A stretch of 64,000 nt of DNA, taken from assembly GCA_002424815.1 (NCBI GenBank), contig DILB01000002.1, positions 76,838 to 140,837 of the forward strand, in the 5' to 3' direction. Position numbers and translations under genes: made by a program. Under the pieces are notes generated by a model. That model was not told the DNA's origin, did no database searches, and saw only the letters and a list, made by a program, of their open reading frames with translations. Positions 35,686 to 44,154 of this stretch are shown piece after piece (the stretch's first letter is position 1; each line of letters begins with the position of its first letter). Source of the DNA: Caryophanales bacterium UBA5603. GTDB lineage: Bacteria > Bacillota_I > Bacilli_A > Izemoplasmatales > Hujiaoplasmataceae.

Positions 35686-37122
35686 ATGAATAATGAAGCA
35701 AAACTCATTAATATTTCAAAAAAGAGTTTCTTTAGTGTTGTCATTATCTTATTTATATTAATTATTGTAGCGGGAATTTTGACATTTATTATTCCTTCAG
35801 GGGAGTATTTGCGTGATATTGAAGGAAGAATTCTCCCAGATACATTTGTTTTTCTTTCTGAATCTGAAGGATATCCAGTTTGGCGATGGTTATTAGCCCC
35901 ATTCGAAGTCATTGCTTCAAGCGATGGAATAGCAATCATTATGATTTCGCTTTTTCTTGTTATTTTAGGTGGAACTTTCACTTTAATGGACAAGACCGGA
36001 GGAATCAAAGTTATATTAAAAAGATTGATTGCTAAATATAGAGATCGCAAATATACACTTTTAAGAGTTGTAATATTAGCCTTCATGTTATTTGGTTCGT
36101 TTTTTGGAATTTTTGAAGAATCAGTTGCATTAATGCCGATTATGATTTTATTGTCTCTTTCTTTAGGATGGGATACTCTTGTAGGTATCGGGATGGCATT
36201 GTTGGCTGCTGGTTTTGGGTTTGCTAGTGGGATAACCAATCCTTTTTCTGTGGGCATTGCTTCGGAGATTGCTGGAATAAATATTCTATCTGGGGTATGG
36301 TATCGAGTCATTGTTTTTATTTTAATGTATCTTTTGTTATCAACATTTTTAGTTAAATATGCTAAGTCGATTGAGATAAATCCCAAGAAAAGTCCTACCT
36401 ACGAAGAGGATCAAAAAAAAGTTCGTGATTTTGATTTGGGAGGAACAATAATTTACGAAAATGAAAATACCATTTTTCGGGCATATGTAACGATGTTCTT
36501 GGTTTTATTGGTGTTTATTGTAGGCATTAGTGTTCTTGAAATTGCCTTCGATATTTCATTGCCAACCATTCCTTTTATGGCTTTGACCTTCCTTGTTGGA
36601 GGTATTATTGCAGGATATGTTGTAACAAAAGATTTAAAAAAAACTATGATAAAATTTGCTTCAGGAATGGGGTCTGTTGCACCTGCTGTTTTATTGATTA
36701 TGATGGCTGCAAGTGTTAAATTCATAATTGTTCAAGGTAATATCATGGACACAATACTTTACTATCTATCAAATATTTTATCAAATCAATCGCCAATTAT
36801 GGGAATTCTATTAATTTATGCTATGGTTTTAATTATTCAATTTTTCATTGGTTCCGCATCAGCAAAAGCACTTTTGTTAATGCCTCTTTTAGTTCCACTG
36901 GTTGCTTTGGTAGGCTACTCTAAAGAACTCGCCATTCTTGCTTTCATCTTCGGAGATGGCTACACTAACGTCATATTTCCAACCAATGCGGTATTATTGA
37001 TTGGCCTGTCTATGGCGCAAGTATCCTATAGCAAATGGTTCAAATGGACGATTTTATTGCAAATTATGACATTGATATTAACGGTCTTTCTTTTAATTGT
37101 GGCGTATTTAATTGGATATTGA
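35686..37122 (+). CDS. YfcC-family membrane carrier
   Basis: 478-residue integral membrane protein of the YfcC/DcuC superfamily, with about twelve hydrophobic segments. Landmarks: TFIIPSGEYLRD near the N-terminus, FGSFFGIFEESVALMPI, GFGFASGITNPFSVGIA and FGDGYTNVIFPTNAVLL. Relatives move dicarboxylates, amino acids or arginine/ornithine; the substrate is not visible. Starts after GGAGGA. A GNAT gene follows 13 bases later. Confidence 0.88.
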   Translation: MNNEAKLINISKKSFFSVVIILFILIIVAGILTFIIPSGEYLRDIEGRILPDTFVFLSESEGYPVWRWLLAPFEVIASSDGIAIIMISLFLVILGGTFTLMDKTGGIKVILKRLIAKYRDRKYTLLRVVILAFMLFGSFFGIFEESVALMPIMILLSLSLGWDTLVGIGMALLAAGFGFASGITNPFSVGIASEIAGINILSGVWYRVIVFILMYLLLSTFLVKYAKSIEINPKKSPTYEEDQKKVRDFDLGGTIIYENENTIFRAYVTMFLVLLVFIVGISVLEIAFDISLPTIPFMALTFLVGGIIAGYVVTKDLKKTMIKFASGMGSVAPAVLLIMMAASVKFIIVQGNIMDTILYYLSNILSNQSPIMGILLIYAMVLIIQFFIGSASAKALLLMPLLVPLVALVGYSKELAILAFIFGDGYTNVIFPTNAVLLIGLSMAQVSYSKWFKWTILLQIMTLILTVFLLIVAYLIGY

Positions 37123-37135
37123 TGGGAGAAATATA

Positions 37136-37933
37136 ATGTTTTATTCAGCAAAGAAAGAAGATTTGCCTAGATTATTGATTTTTTTAAAAAGAGATCCGGA
37201 GATCAACTTGTTTATTATCGCAGATTTGGAATTTTATGGACTGGACAATGAATTTATTAAAGTTTGGTATCAAGATCCCATCAGCTATAATACGGTTATT
37301 CTCAAATATCATAATCATATGGTTTTATATAGTGTTTCAAACAATTATTCCATACCAGATTTAATTAGAATTATCTCTGAGACAAAGGTTGACTTTTTCA
37401 GTTGTTCAATCAGATGTTTCAAATATATTGAAAGCCAAATATCTTGTGATTTTGATATAAGAATACAGACCTATGCAAAACTGAATGTTTTAGTGAAGCC
37501 GAAATTTGAATTAATAGAAACAAAAATAGCATCACCTGAGGATGGGAGAAAAATTGCTGAATCGCTGTTCAAAATAAAAGAATTTAATGACTTTATCACC
37601 ATTACGTTGGATGAAAAAGCAATTCAGAATGAAAAGAAAATTCGCGAAGGATTTGCAATCCATTTTGTGATAAAAGAGGATGACGTCATCCTTGCCAATG
37701 CTAATACATCAGCTATATGTAGTGTATCAGCGATGATTGGAGGCGTATTTACCCTTCCAAACGCACGTAAAAAGGGTTTAGCTACAAGCGTTGTTTATTC
37801 TCTTTGCGAATATTTACTAAAACAAAATATCACACCGCTACTCTTTTTTGAAAATCCGTTGGCAGCTACAATTTATCATCGTTTAGGATTCGAAGACTTC
37901 GATTCATGGGTTATTTGCAGAAAAAAACAATAA
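37136..37933 (+). CDS. GNAT-family N-acetyltransferase
   Basis: 265 residues. The GNAT domain is in the C-terminal half, with GGVFTLPNARKKGLATSVVYSLCEYLL (acetyl-CoA loop) and ENPLAATIYHRLGFEDF at the end. The N-terminal half is like the extra domain of FR47-type acetyltransferases. ATG at 37136 is preceded by GGGAG. It is probably cotranscribed with the carrier upstream, whose substrate it may modify. Confidence 0.82.
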   Translation: MFYSAKKEDLPRLLIFLKRDPEINLFIIADLEFYGLDNEFIKVWYQDPISYNTVILKYHNHMVLYSVSNNYSIPDLIRIISETKVDFFSCSIRCFKYIESQISCDFDIRIQTYAKLNVLVKPKFELIETKIASPEDGRKIAESLFKIKEFNDFITITLDEKAIQNEKKIREGFAIHFVIKEDDVILANANTSAICSVSAMIGGVFTLPNARKKGLATSVVYSLCEYLLKQNITPLLFFENPLAATIYHRLGFEDFDSWVICRKKQ

Positions 37934-38050
37934 TTAGGAATTTTCACTCTTTTCTTAACTAGAGTGTAGAATTAAATCATTTTTGTTATTATTTGTCTAT
38001 CATAAATTTCAAAAATTTTGATCATCTCCCATTGATATGGAGGGGTTTTG

Positions 38051-38578
38051 ATGCTTAAAAATAAGACTATTTTAAATAAAGATAAACATATGACTTTTAC
38101 GCATTTTATTTTTAAAAAACGAATAATTCCTATGATTATTGCAATTGAGTTATTGGCATTAACATTACTCATTTTATCCTTTATGATTAAGGGTGATATA
38201 ATGATAAAACTTACTATTTTTTTCTTTATGATTACATACCCAATAGGAATGATTCTTAGCCAGAAATTGACGGATAAAAAGATTATTAAAAGTTTCTTAG
38301 GATTAGATGAAGGTATTAAAATTGATTATGAGTTTCGTGACGACGACTTTGACGTATTTTCTAAAAGCAATAACATAGATTCACATTCTAAAGCAGAGTA
38401 TCGCATGTTACTCAAGGTGCAAGAAGATAAAGAAAATATTTATTTGTTTGTAAACACAACAAACGCATTAATCATTGATAAAAATAGTTTTACAGAGGGA
38501 ACATTAGATGACTTTAGAAAAATATTATCTAACAAGATTGATAAAAAAGGTAAAATAATTAAAAAAATCACTATATAA
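38051..38578 (+). CDS. YcxB-like membrane protein
   Basis: 175 residues. Two hydrophobic segments near the N-terminus (IPMIIAIELLALTLLILSFMI and MIKLTIFFFMITYPIGMIL) and a C-terminal cytosolic domain with HSKAEYRMLLKVQEDKENIYLFVNTTNALIIDKNSF, the pattern of the YcxB-like family. No function is known to me. GGAGGGG lies 6 bases before the ATG. The LURP-one-like gene follows after 13 bases. Confidence 0.75.
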   Translation: MLKNKTILNKDKHMTFTHFIFKKRIIPMIIAIELLALTLLILSFMIKGDIMIKLTIFFFMITYPIGMILSQKLTDKKIIKSFLGLDEGIKIDYEFRDDDFDVFSKSNNIDSHSKAEYRMLLKVQEDKENIYLFVNTTNALIIDKNSFTEGTLDDFRKILSNKIDKKGKIIKKITI

Positions 38579-38591
38579 GGAGAAGTAAATT

Positions 38592-39086
38592 ATGAAACAT
38601 TTTTATATCAAACAGAAAGTATTTGCTTTTACAGACCGGTACAAAGTATTTGATGAAAAACAAAATGTTGTATATCATGTTGAAAGCAAATTATTTTCTC
38701 TTTCTCATCGAATGAATTTCTTTAGAGATGCAGATAACACCCACCTGTTTGTGCTTAGACGGCAAATTTTAGCGCTTCTTCCAAGATATTTCGTAACGAC
38801 ACCTCTTGGAGAAGATGTTGCGACCATCCAAAAGCGTTTTACAGTATTAAAACATAAGCTTGATATTAGTTCTACTTTGGGAAATTTCACAATGACAGGT
38901 GATTTTTTAGCACACGACTTTGCTGTTGAATCTGGCGGAAGGACGGTTCTTGAATTTCATAAAAAATGGATTTCTTGGGGTGATTCATATGAAATCACGA
39001 TTCATGACGAAACTAATACCGAATTTTTACTCGCTTTAGTTCTATTGATTGATGATTGTCTTCATGATGAAAATCGTCGTCATTAA
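38592..39086 (+). CDS. LURP-one-related (LOR) family protein
   Basis: 164 residues with the beta-barrel/helix pattern of the LOR/Tubby-like family: KQKVFAFTDRYKVFDEKQNVVYHVESKLFSLSHRMNF, RRQILALLPRYFV and a C-terminal hydrophobic helix (FLLALVLLIDDCLHD). Related to phospholipid scramblases and Tubby-like membrane-binding domains; the role in bacteria is unclear. AAGGAG precedes the ATG. It forms a short operon with the YcxB-like gene. Confidence 0.75.
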   Translation: MKHFYIKQKVFAFTDRYKVFDEKQNVVYHVESKLFSLSHRMNFFRDADNTHLFVLRRQILALLPRYFVTTPLGEDVATIQKRFTVLKHKLDISSTLGNFTMTGDFLAHDFAVESGGRTVLEFHKKWISWGDSYEITIHDETNTEFLLALVLLIDDCLHDENRRH

Positions 39087-39135
39087 TTAACTAATTAAGT
39101 ATTATTTTTCGAATAACAAATAGGATGTGGAATTA

Positions 39136-39843
39136 GTGATTAAGAACGTTTCAAACGCAACTGTTTTTTTAAATCAATATAAAATTATGGAAGATCTTGC
39201 AAAAGTTATGTTTACCAATTCAGAGCCCAGTTCTGTTATTTTTAATTTATCTAATCATCCTAATTTTCGACATTTTAAATCAGAAATTGATTATTGTCGT
39301 GAAGTTCGGAACCTTCTTACGCACAAGCCTTTAATAAACTCAAAATACGCTATCGAACCTAGTGATGAAATGATTCATATATTGAATTCAATCATTGATA
39401 AGCTTGAAGATCCTCCCAAAGCTCTGATGTATGCTACACCTTTAAGCCGTTTACTGACCGCTAAGTTGGATGATTTTGTTTTACCTTTAATAAAAAAGAT
39501 GAAAATTCAAAATTTTACTCACGTTCCGATTTTAAAAGATGGATTTGTTATTGGTGTTTTCAGTGAATCAACAGTTTTTGACTACCTTGCCGATCATACT
39601 AAAATGGAAATACCTCACGATCAAAAAGTTAATGATTATCTATCTTATATGGACTTAAATAATCACCGAAATGAAACTTTTGTGTTTGTTCCGCGGGGAA
39701 TTTTGACGGGAGAGGCAGAAGCTTTATTTAATGACGGGAAAATTAATAAACGTGTTGAAATGTTATTTGTGACTGAAAATGGTAAGTTTAATGAGAAACT
39801 CATAGCAATAATATCTCCATGGGATTTAATGGATAAAACATAA
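39136..39843 (+). CDS. HEPN-like plus CBS-pair protein
   Basis: About 235 residues. The N-terminal helical third contains CREVRNLLTHKP, an RNxxxH motif (R58 to H63) as found in HEPN-type proteins, followed by a helix ending in LEDPPKA. The rest is a CBS pair (TPLSRLLTAKLDD..., VPILKDGFVIGVFSES, and LFVTENGKFNEKLIAIISPWDL), which usually binds adenosine nucleotides. Start uncertain: GTG at 39136 is 10 bases from AGGA, GTG at 39127 is too close. The function is unknown; a nucleotide-gated HEPN protein is a hypothesis. Confidence 0.7.
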   Translation: MIKNVSNATVFLNQYKIMEDLAKVMFTNSEPSSVIFNLSNHPNFRHFKSEIDYCREVRNLLTHKPLINSKYAIEPSDEMIHILNSIIDKLEDPPKALMYATPLSRLLTAKLDDFVLPLIKKMKIQNFTHVPILKDGFVIGVFSESTVFDYLADHTKMEIPHDQKVNDYLSYMDLNNHRNETFVFVPRGILTGEAEALFNDGKINKRVEMLFVTENGKFNEKLIAIISPWDLMDKT

Positions 39844-39875
39844 AAACGAATAGAAGTTTATTATTCGTTTTTTTT
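39843..39875 (+). terminator. Terminator after the CBS protein gene
   Basis: AACGAATA (39845-39852) and TATTCGTT (39862-39869), then a long T-run. Confidence 0.85.
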
Positions 39876-39906
39876 CTTTGATTCAAGATTATAAGGAGGA
39901 TATAAA

Positions 39907-40761
39907 ATGGAATTATCAAATAAAACCGTCATGATAACTGGAGCTACATCGGGAATCGGTTATGCAACAGCAGAATTAATGCTTGAATCGGGATATCATG
40001 CAATTCTAGTTGGAAGTAATGCAGAAAAAACGAATATGGCGCGTCAAAATCTCAAAATCAAATTTCCGAATGCTTTGATTGATTTTATTCATGCAGATTT
40101 ATCAAATTTATCGGAAGTCAATAAAGTTGCAGATGAAGTAATTTGTCTATTGAAGGATAAATACAATAATCATTTAGATGTTTTAGTCAATAATGCAGGT
40201 GCAGTTAGAACCGAATACACAAAGACAAAAGAAGGATATGAATATCAATTAGCACTCAATCATCTTTCAGGGTTTTTAATGAGTCATCGTTTATATAAGT
40301 ACATGCAAAATGGAACCATTATCTTTACGGGATCTTATTCACATATGAAAGCAAAACTTCATTGGCCAGACTTAATGTGTTCTAAGAACTATTTCATTTT
40401 TACGGTTTATAAACAATCAAAATTGTGTAATATTATGACAGCAAAAAAATTAAACGAAATTTTACTTCCGATGAATATTCATGTTTACGTTGTTGATCCG
40501 GGGTTAGTTAAAACTGATATTGCGAGCAAACATACTTCATGGCTTGTACGATTTGTTTGGAAAATTAGAAGCCAAAAAGGAATTAATCCCAATTTACCCG
40601 CTAAAACATATTTGTATTTAGCTGAAAACAATCCTAAAGAGGGGCTCAATTTTAGAGAATGTAAAGCAATTCCTTATAACTCTAGTGTCGATGATATTTC
40701 TGAAGTTAATCGTCTATTCAAATATAGTGAAGAATTATGTAAAATTCATTTTATTGAATAG
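39907..40761 (+). CDS. Short-chain dehydrogenase, retinol-dehydrogenase-like
   Basis: 284 residues. Cofactor loop TGATSGIGYATAE, NNAG motif (VLVNNAGAVRTEY), catalytic FTGSYSH...YKQSKLCNIM, in which the Y-x3-K spacing is preserved, and VVDPGLVKTDIASK. The layout resembles the retinol dehydrogenase/WWOX branch of SDRs, but many enzymes in that branch have other substrates. GGAGGA upstream of the ATG. It is monocistronic between two terminators. Confidence 0.82.
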   Translation: MELSNKTVMITGATSGIGYATAELMLESGYHAILVGSNAEKTNMARQNLKIKFPNALIDFIHADLSNLSEVNKVADEVICLLKDKYNNHLDVLVNNAGAVRTEYTKTKEGYEYQLALNHLSGFLMSHRLYKYMQNGTIIFTGSYSHMKAKLHWPDLMCSKNYFIFTVYKQSKLCNIMTAKKLNEILLPMNIHVYVVDPGLVKTDIASKHTSWLVRFVWKIRSQKGINPNLPAKTYLYLAENNPKEGLNFRECKAIPYNSSVDDISEVNRLFKYSEELCKIHFIE

Positions 40762-40770
40762 ATGTTTTTA

Positions 40771-40815
40771 CTCAAAAATTCATCATTTAATCATGAATTT
40801 GAGAGACTTTTTTTG
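40771..40815 (+). terminator. Terminator after the SDR gene
   Basis: CTCAAAAATTCAT (40771-40783) pairs with ATGAATTTGAG (40793-40803) with a two-base bulge, followed shortly by TTTTTTT. Confidence 0.7.
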
Positions 40816-40842
40816 TATGATACGTCTTTTTTAATTCTCATA

Positions 40843-40889
40843 TGTTATACTATAAACGATTTTAATAATCATTTTTTTAATAATCATTT
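40843..40889 (+). promoter_or_regulatory. Extended -10 promoter and leader direct repeat
   Basis: TGT-TATACT (-10 at 40846-40851) without a clear -35. Directly downstream a 14-base direct repeat, TTTAATAATCATTT, occurs at 40861-40874 and 40876-40889 (period 15), within the predicted 5' leader of the ABC operon. Confidence 0.55.
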
Positions 40890-40921
40890 ATATTATTTTT
40901 ATAAAAACAGGGGCGATAATA

Positions 40922-41815
40922 ATGATTGATGTCAAAAATTTGACAATGATATATCCGAGCGGAAAAGGAATTTTTAATCTTAATTTTAAGGTTAAGAAAG
41001 GTGAAATATTGGGGTATATCGGACCGAATGGTGCAGGAAAAACCACTACAATTCGTGCTTTACTTGGGTTTATGAAACCTAATGAAGGGACTTGTACTAT
41101 TAATGGACTGGATTGTATAAAAGATGCACCAAAAATCCAAAGATTTTTGGGATATATTCCAGGCGAAATCTCTTTCTTCGACGATATGACCGGCTATGAA
41201 TTTCTTCAGTTTATGCACGAAATGAGAGGTTTAAAAGACAATGGGAGACAAAATGAACTTTTGAAATTGTTCGATTTAGATCCAAAAGGGAAAATAAGAC
41301 GTTTTTCAAAAGGTATGAAACAAAAACTAGGAATTGTAACTGCATTCATGCATAATCCTGATGTATTAATTCTTGATGAACCGTCTAGCGGGCTTGATCC
41401 TTTGATGCAAATTCGATTTATTAATTTGATTCTAGAAGAAAAAGAGAAAGGGAAAACAATTATTTTATCAAGCCATATCTTTGAAGAAGTAGAAAAAACC
41501 TGTGATAATGTCATTATAATTAAGGAGGGAAAAATAGTTAATTATTCAACGGTTCAATTGCTAAAAAAATCTCAACGAAAAGGATTTATTATAAAACCCG
41601 ATAATTGTGAACAAGCAATACAAACTTTTCTTAGGTCAAATTTTATATCGAATCAATTAAACAATGATTCGATTGAAGTATATTGTTCAGGTGATAGAAT
41701 TGATGAATTTATAAAAACCTGTGCGAAGCTTAAGTTATATAACTTTGATGAAATATCTCAATCGTTAGAAGATGTTTTTATGCAATATTACAAGAACGAA
41801 GGTGTTCAACAATGA
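40922..41815 (+). CDS. ABC-2 type exporter, ATP-binding subunit
   Basis: 297 residues. Walker A GPNGAGKTT, Q-loop in YIPGEIS, signature RFSKGMKQKLGIV and Walker B VLILDEPSSGLDP; the C-terminal extension is typical of drug/bacteriocin exporters (CcmA/NatA type). The partner permease gene overlaps by 4 bases (ATGA). Substrate unknown. The ribosome site is weak (AGGGG). Confidence 0.88.
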   Translation: MIDVKNLTMIYPSGKGIFNLNFKVKKGEILGYIGPNGAGKTTTIRALLGFMKPNEGTCTINGLDCIKDAPKIQRFLGYIPGEISFFDDMTGYEFLQFMHEMRGLKDNGRQNELLKLFDLDPKGKIRRFSKGMKQKLGIVTAFMHNPDVLILDEPSSGLDPLMQIRFINLILEEKEKGKTIILSSHIFEEVEKTCDNVIIIKEGKIVNYSTVQLLKKSQRKGFIIKPDNCEQAIQTFLRSNFISNQLNNDSIEVYCSGDRIDEFIKTCAKLKLYNFDEISQSLEDVFMQYYKNEGVQQ

Positions 41816-42609
41816 GCCTCGCACTACTAAAAAAAGATTTAAAGCAAAATTATACTCTTTTTTTAATTTTTCTTAGTGTCCTAGTTATGTATATGTTAAT
41901 GATGATACCCATGTTTAATCCAGACGATATCAATGAACTACTTATTATACTTAATATGATGCCAATTGAGATGTTGAGGGCTATGGGTTTTTCAGACATT
42001 ATCACTGATTTAACTTCCTTTCTTGCTAGTTGGCTTTATGGAATGCTCATGTTCGGATTCCCAATGGTTTATTGCATTATTCTTGGAAATCGATTGGTTT
42101 CAAAGATGATTGATAATAATTCCTTTGCTTATCTTCTTTCAACGCCCAATTCAAGAGTTAAATTAATTGTTACTCAAGGGTTTTTTGCTTTGTTTTCTTT
42201 ATTATTACTTTTCGTTTTGGTATTTTCTTCTGGTCTATTATTCAGTCATCTCATCCACCCAGGATTATTAGATGTTTCTGCTTTCTTAAAGTTAAATATC
42301 ATGACAATGTTGTTGAATATGGTGATTATTATGATATGCTTTACTTCCTCTTGTATATTTAATGAATCTCGGCGCTCAAGTGGTGTTGGTTCAGGGATAG
42401 CAGTCACGTTTTTATTAATGAATATGCTTGGTTCGAGTTCTTTAGACTTAGAAATCCTTAAAAAAATGTCATTGTACGGGTTATATAATCCAGTGGATCT
42501 TGTTCGAGGAAGCAATGTCACTGGGATTGGTTTGTTTTTTTTAGGTTTGATAATACTGCTTTTCACGATAAGTGTTTTAATCTTTAATAAAAAAAGACTG
42601 CCTATATAA
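41812..42609 (+). CDS. ABC-2 type exporter, permease subunit
   Basis: 265-residue membrane protein with six hydrophobic segments, starting MSLALLKKDLKQNYTLFLIF. The long hydrophobic segment after LLSTPNSRVKLIVTQ and the ending FNKKRLPI fit ABC-2 permeases of the NatB/EcsB kind. It is coupled to the ATPase by an ATGA overlap. The GNAT-SGNH gene follows after 24 bases and may share the transcript. Confidence 0.83.
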   Translation: MSLALLKKDLKQNYTLFLIFLSVLVMYMLMMIPMFNPDDINELLIILNMMPIEMLRAMGFSDIITDLTSFLASWLYGMLMFGFPMVYCIILGNRLVSKMIDNNSFAYLLSTPNSRVKLIVTQGFFALFSLLLLFVLVFSSGLLFSHLIHPGLLDVSAFLKLNIMTMLLNMVIIMICFTSSCIFNESRRSSGVGSGIAVTFLLMNMLGSSSLDLEILKKMSLYGLYNPVDLVRGSNVTGIGLFFLGLIILLFTISVLIFNKKRLPI

Positions 42610-42633
42610 ATTATTTAAATAAGAGGAATATTT

Positions 42634-43794
42634 ATGGAAATTATTACAAACAAGTTAAAATTAATACCAATTGATGAAAGCTATACTAATGTCATTTTTC
42701 GAGAATTTAATGATAAAGTATGCAAATACATGTATCCTAAACCTGCAGAAAATTTATTAGAGACAAAAAACTTTATAGATTCTAGTATTAAAAAGTATAT
42801 CGATGGTACCGATATTGTTTTTGTGATTATTTTGATTGAGACCAATGAGTTTATTGGTTGTGTAGGGCTTCATCACATTAATACCACAACACCCGAATTA
42901 GGAATTTGGACAAAGATTAGTTCTCACGGTAACGGATATGGATATGAAGCGATATTAAGAGTCATCGATTATGCGAACAATAATTACACGATAGAATATT
43001 TCATTTATCCTGTGGATCGAAGAAATTATCCATCCCGAAGAATTCCCGAAAGATTAAATGGACACATTGTTAACTGTTATAATAAAAATTCATCATCAGG
43101 ATTTCCACTAGAAATTATTGAATACAGAATCTCTCTTCATAAAACGATAGAACCCCCAAATTTTATAAAACCGATTATTGTATTCCAAGGCGATTCAATC
43201 ACAGATTGTAATCGTAATCGAGATGATCATAATTCTTTGGGGGAGGGCTATGTCAAAATTTTAGCGAATTATCTTCCAGACGCCAAAATCATTAATCAAG
43301 GGATCAGTGGACATCGTTCTGCAGAACTTCTTTCTAGGTGGCAAGACGAGACCCTATCGACGAAACCGGACTTAATATCTATCTTAATTGGCATCAATGA
43401 TATATGGCATTTGTATAAGTTTGGAAAGAAACTTCAACCCGATGAATTTGAGAATAATCTGACTCAAATTTTGATTAACACAAAAAAAGCATTGCCCAAT
43501 ACCAAAATTCTGATGATTGAACCCTTTGCTTTTCCAATTGGTGAATATGAGCCTATTTGGCAAGCAGATCTTGATAAAGAAATTCTAGTCACACGGAAAC
43601 TCGCAGAAAAATTTGCTGATTATTATATTCCGATGCAAACAATTATAAATGATGTTGCACAATCTTATCAAATGACTAAAATATTAGGAGATGGAGTTCA
43701 TCCAACCCCTTTAGGACACCAATTAATAGCGGATTCACTTCTATCCACGATGTGTGTATTCATACGCGATTTTAAGAAGAAAAGTGGATTTTAG
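42634..43794 (+). CDS. GNAT-SGNH hydrolase fusion protein
   Basis: 386 residues with two domains. Residues 1-170 form a RimJ/RimL-like GNAT (ELGIWTKISSHGNGYGYEAILRVIDYA). Residues 180-375 form an SGNH/GDSL esterase with all four blocks: GDSIT (S188), the glycine block GISGHRS (G226), GIND (N255) and the D353-x2-H356 pair in GDGVHPT. The chain reads through without a break, so this is a true fusion rather than two genes. Acetyl transfer and deacylation in one protein suggest work on an acetylated small molecule or sugar; the substrate is unknown. No signal peptide, so it acts in the cytoplasm. Confidence 0.85.
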   Translation: MEIITNKLKLIPIDESYTNVIFREFNDKVCKYMYPKPAENLLETKNFIDSSIKKYIDGTDIVFVIILIETNEFIGCVGLHHINTTTPELGIWTKISSHGNGYGYEAILRVIDYANNNYTIEYFIYPVDRRNYPSRRIPERLNGHIVNCYNKNSSSGFPLEIIEYRISLHKTIEPPNFIKPIIVFQGDSITDCNRNRDDHNSLGEGYVKILANYLPDAKIINQGISGHRSAELLSRWQDETLSTKPDLISILIGINDIWHLYKFGKKLQPDEFENNLTQILINTKKALPNTKILMIEPFAFPIGEYEPIWQADLDKEILVTRKLAEKFADYYIPMQTIINDVAQSYQMTKILGDGVHPTPLGHQLIADSLLSTMCVFIRDFKKKSGF

Positions 43795-43833
43795 AATAAC
43801 TTTAAATTTATAAAAACACTCAAATAAAATCAA

Positions 43834-43872
43834 AAGATGGCCAAAACACGACAAATGTTTGGTCATCTTTTT
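43834..43872 (+). terminator. Terminator after the GNAT-SGNH gene
   Basis: AAGATGGCCAAA (43834-43845) and TTTGGTCATCTT (43858-43869), one G-U pair, followed by TTTTTT. Confidence 0.88.
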
Positions 43873-44154
43873 TACAAAAAAGAAATCCGTTTTCAATTTT
43901 ATTTTTTTGAGATAGATATAATAATTAAAAAGTCACTACATATTTATAAACTTAATTTAAGCATTAAACTAAGATGTTGAATAAAACCCCAAATCAGGCG
44001 AAAAAACGATAGTTATAAATTAATATTAACGATTAATATTTAAAAACCTTATATTTACAAACCTTAATTTGTCTGTTAAACTATCCTATGAAAGCGCTTA
44101 TTTTAATTGCCGCTGATAGACTTTTGTAAAAAATATTAACAGAAATTTTCTTTT
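43873..44154. other. Intergenic region with xyl-type operator repeats and a CRE-like site
   Basis: No coding sequence. Two copies of CTTAATTT-N5-TTAAACTA lie at 43951-43971 and 44063-44083; their half-sites resemble the TTAGTTT/AAACTAA halves of XylR operators. TGAAAGCGCTTATT (44089-44102) resembles a catabolite-responsive element, differing from consensus mainly at its 3' end. A TATAAT at 43917-43922 could drive rightward transcription. Both flanking genes end here, so these sites sit where no annotated gene starts. Confidence 0.6.

Noticed and set aside
35670..36386. Long antisense frame (238 codons) opposite the YfcC-type carrier
   Set aside because: It is a shadow of the hydrophobic coding strand, has no ribosome site and no recognisable domain.
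39907..40761. SDR as a true retinol dehydrogenase serving the heliorhodopsin
   Set aside because: The resemblance is only at the level of an SDR branch with many substrates, and the gene is separated from the heliorhodopsin by several unrelated operons.
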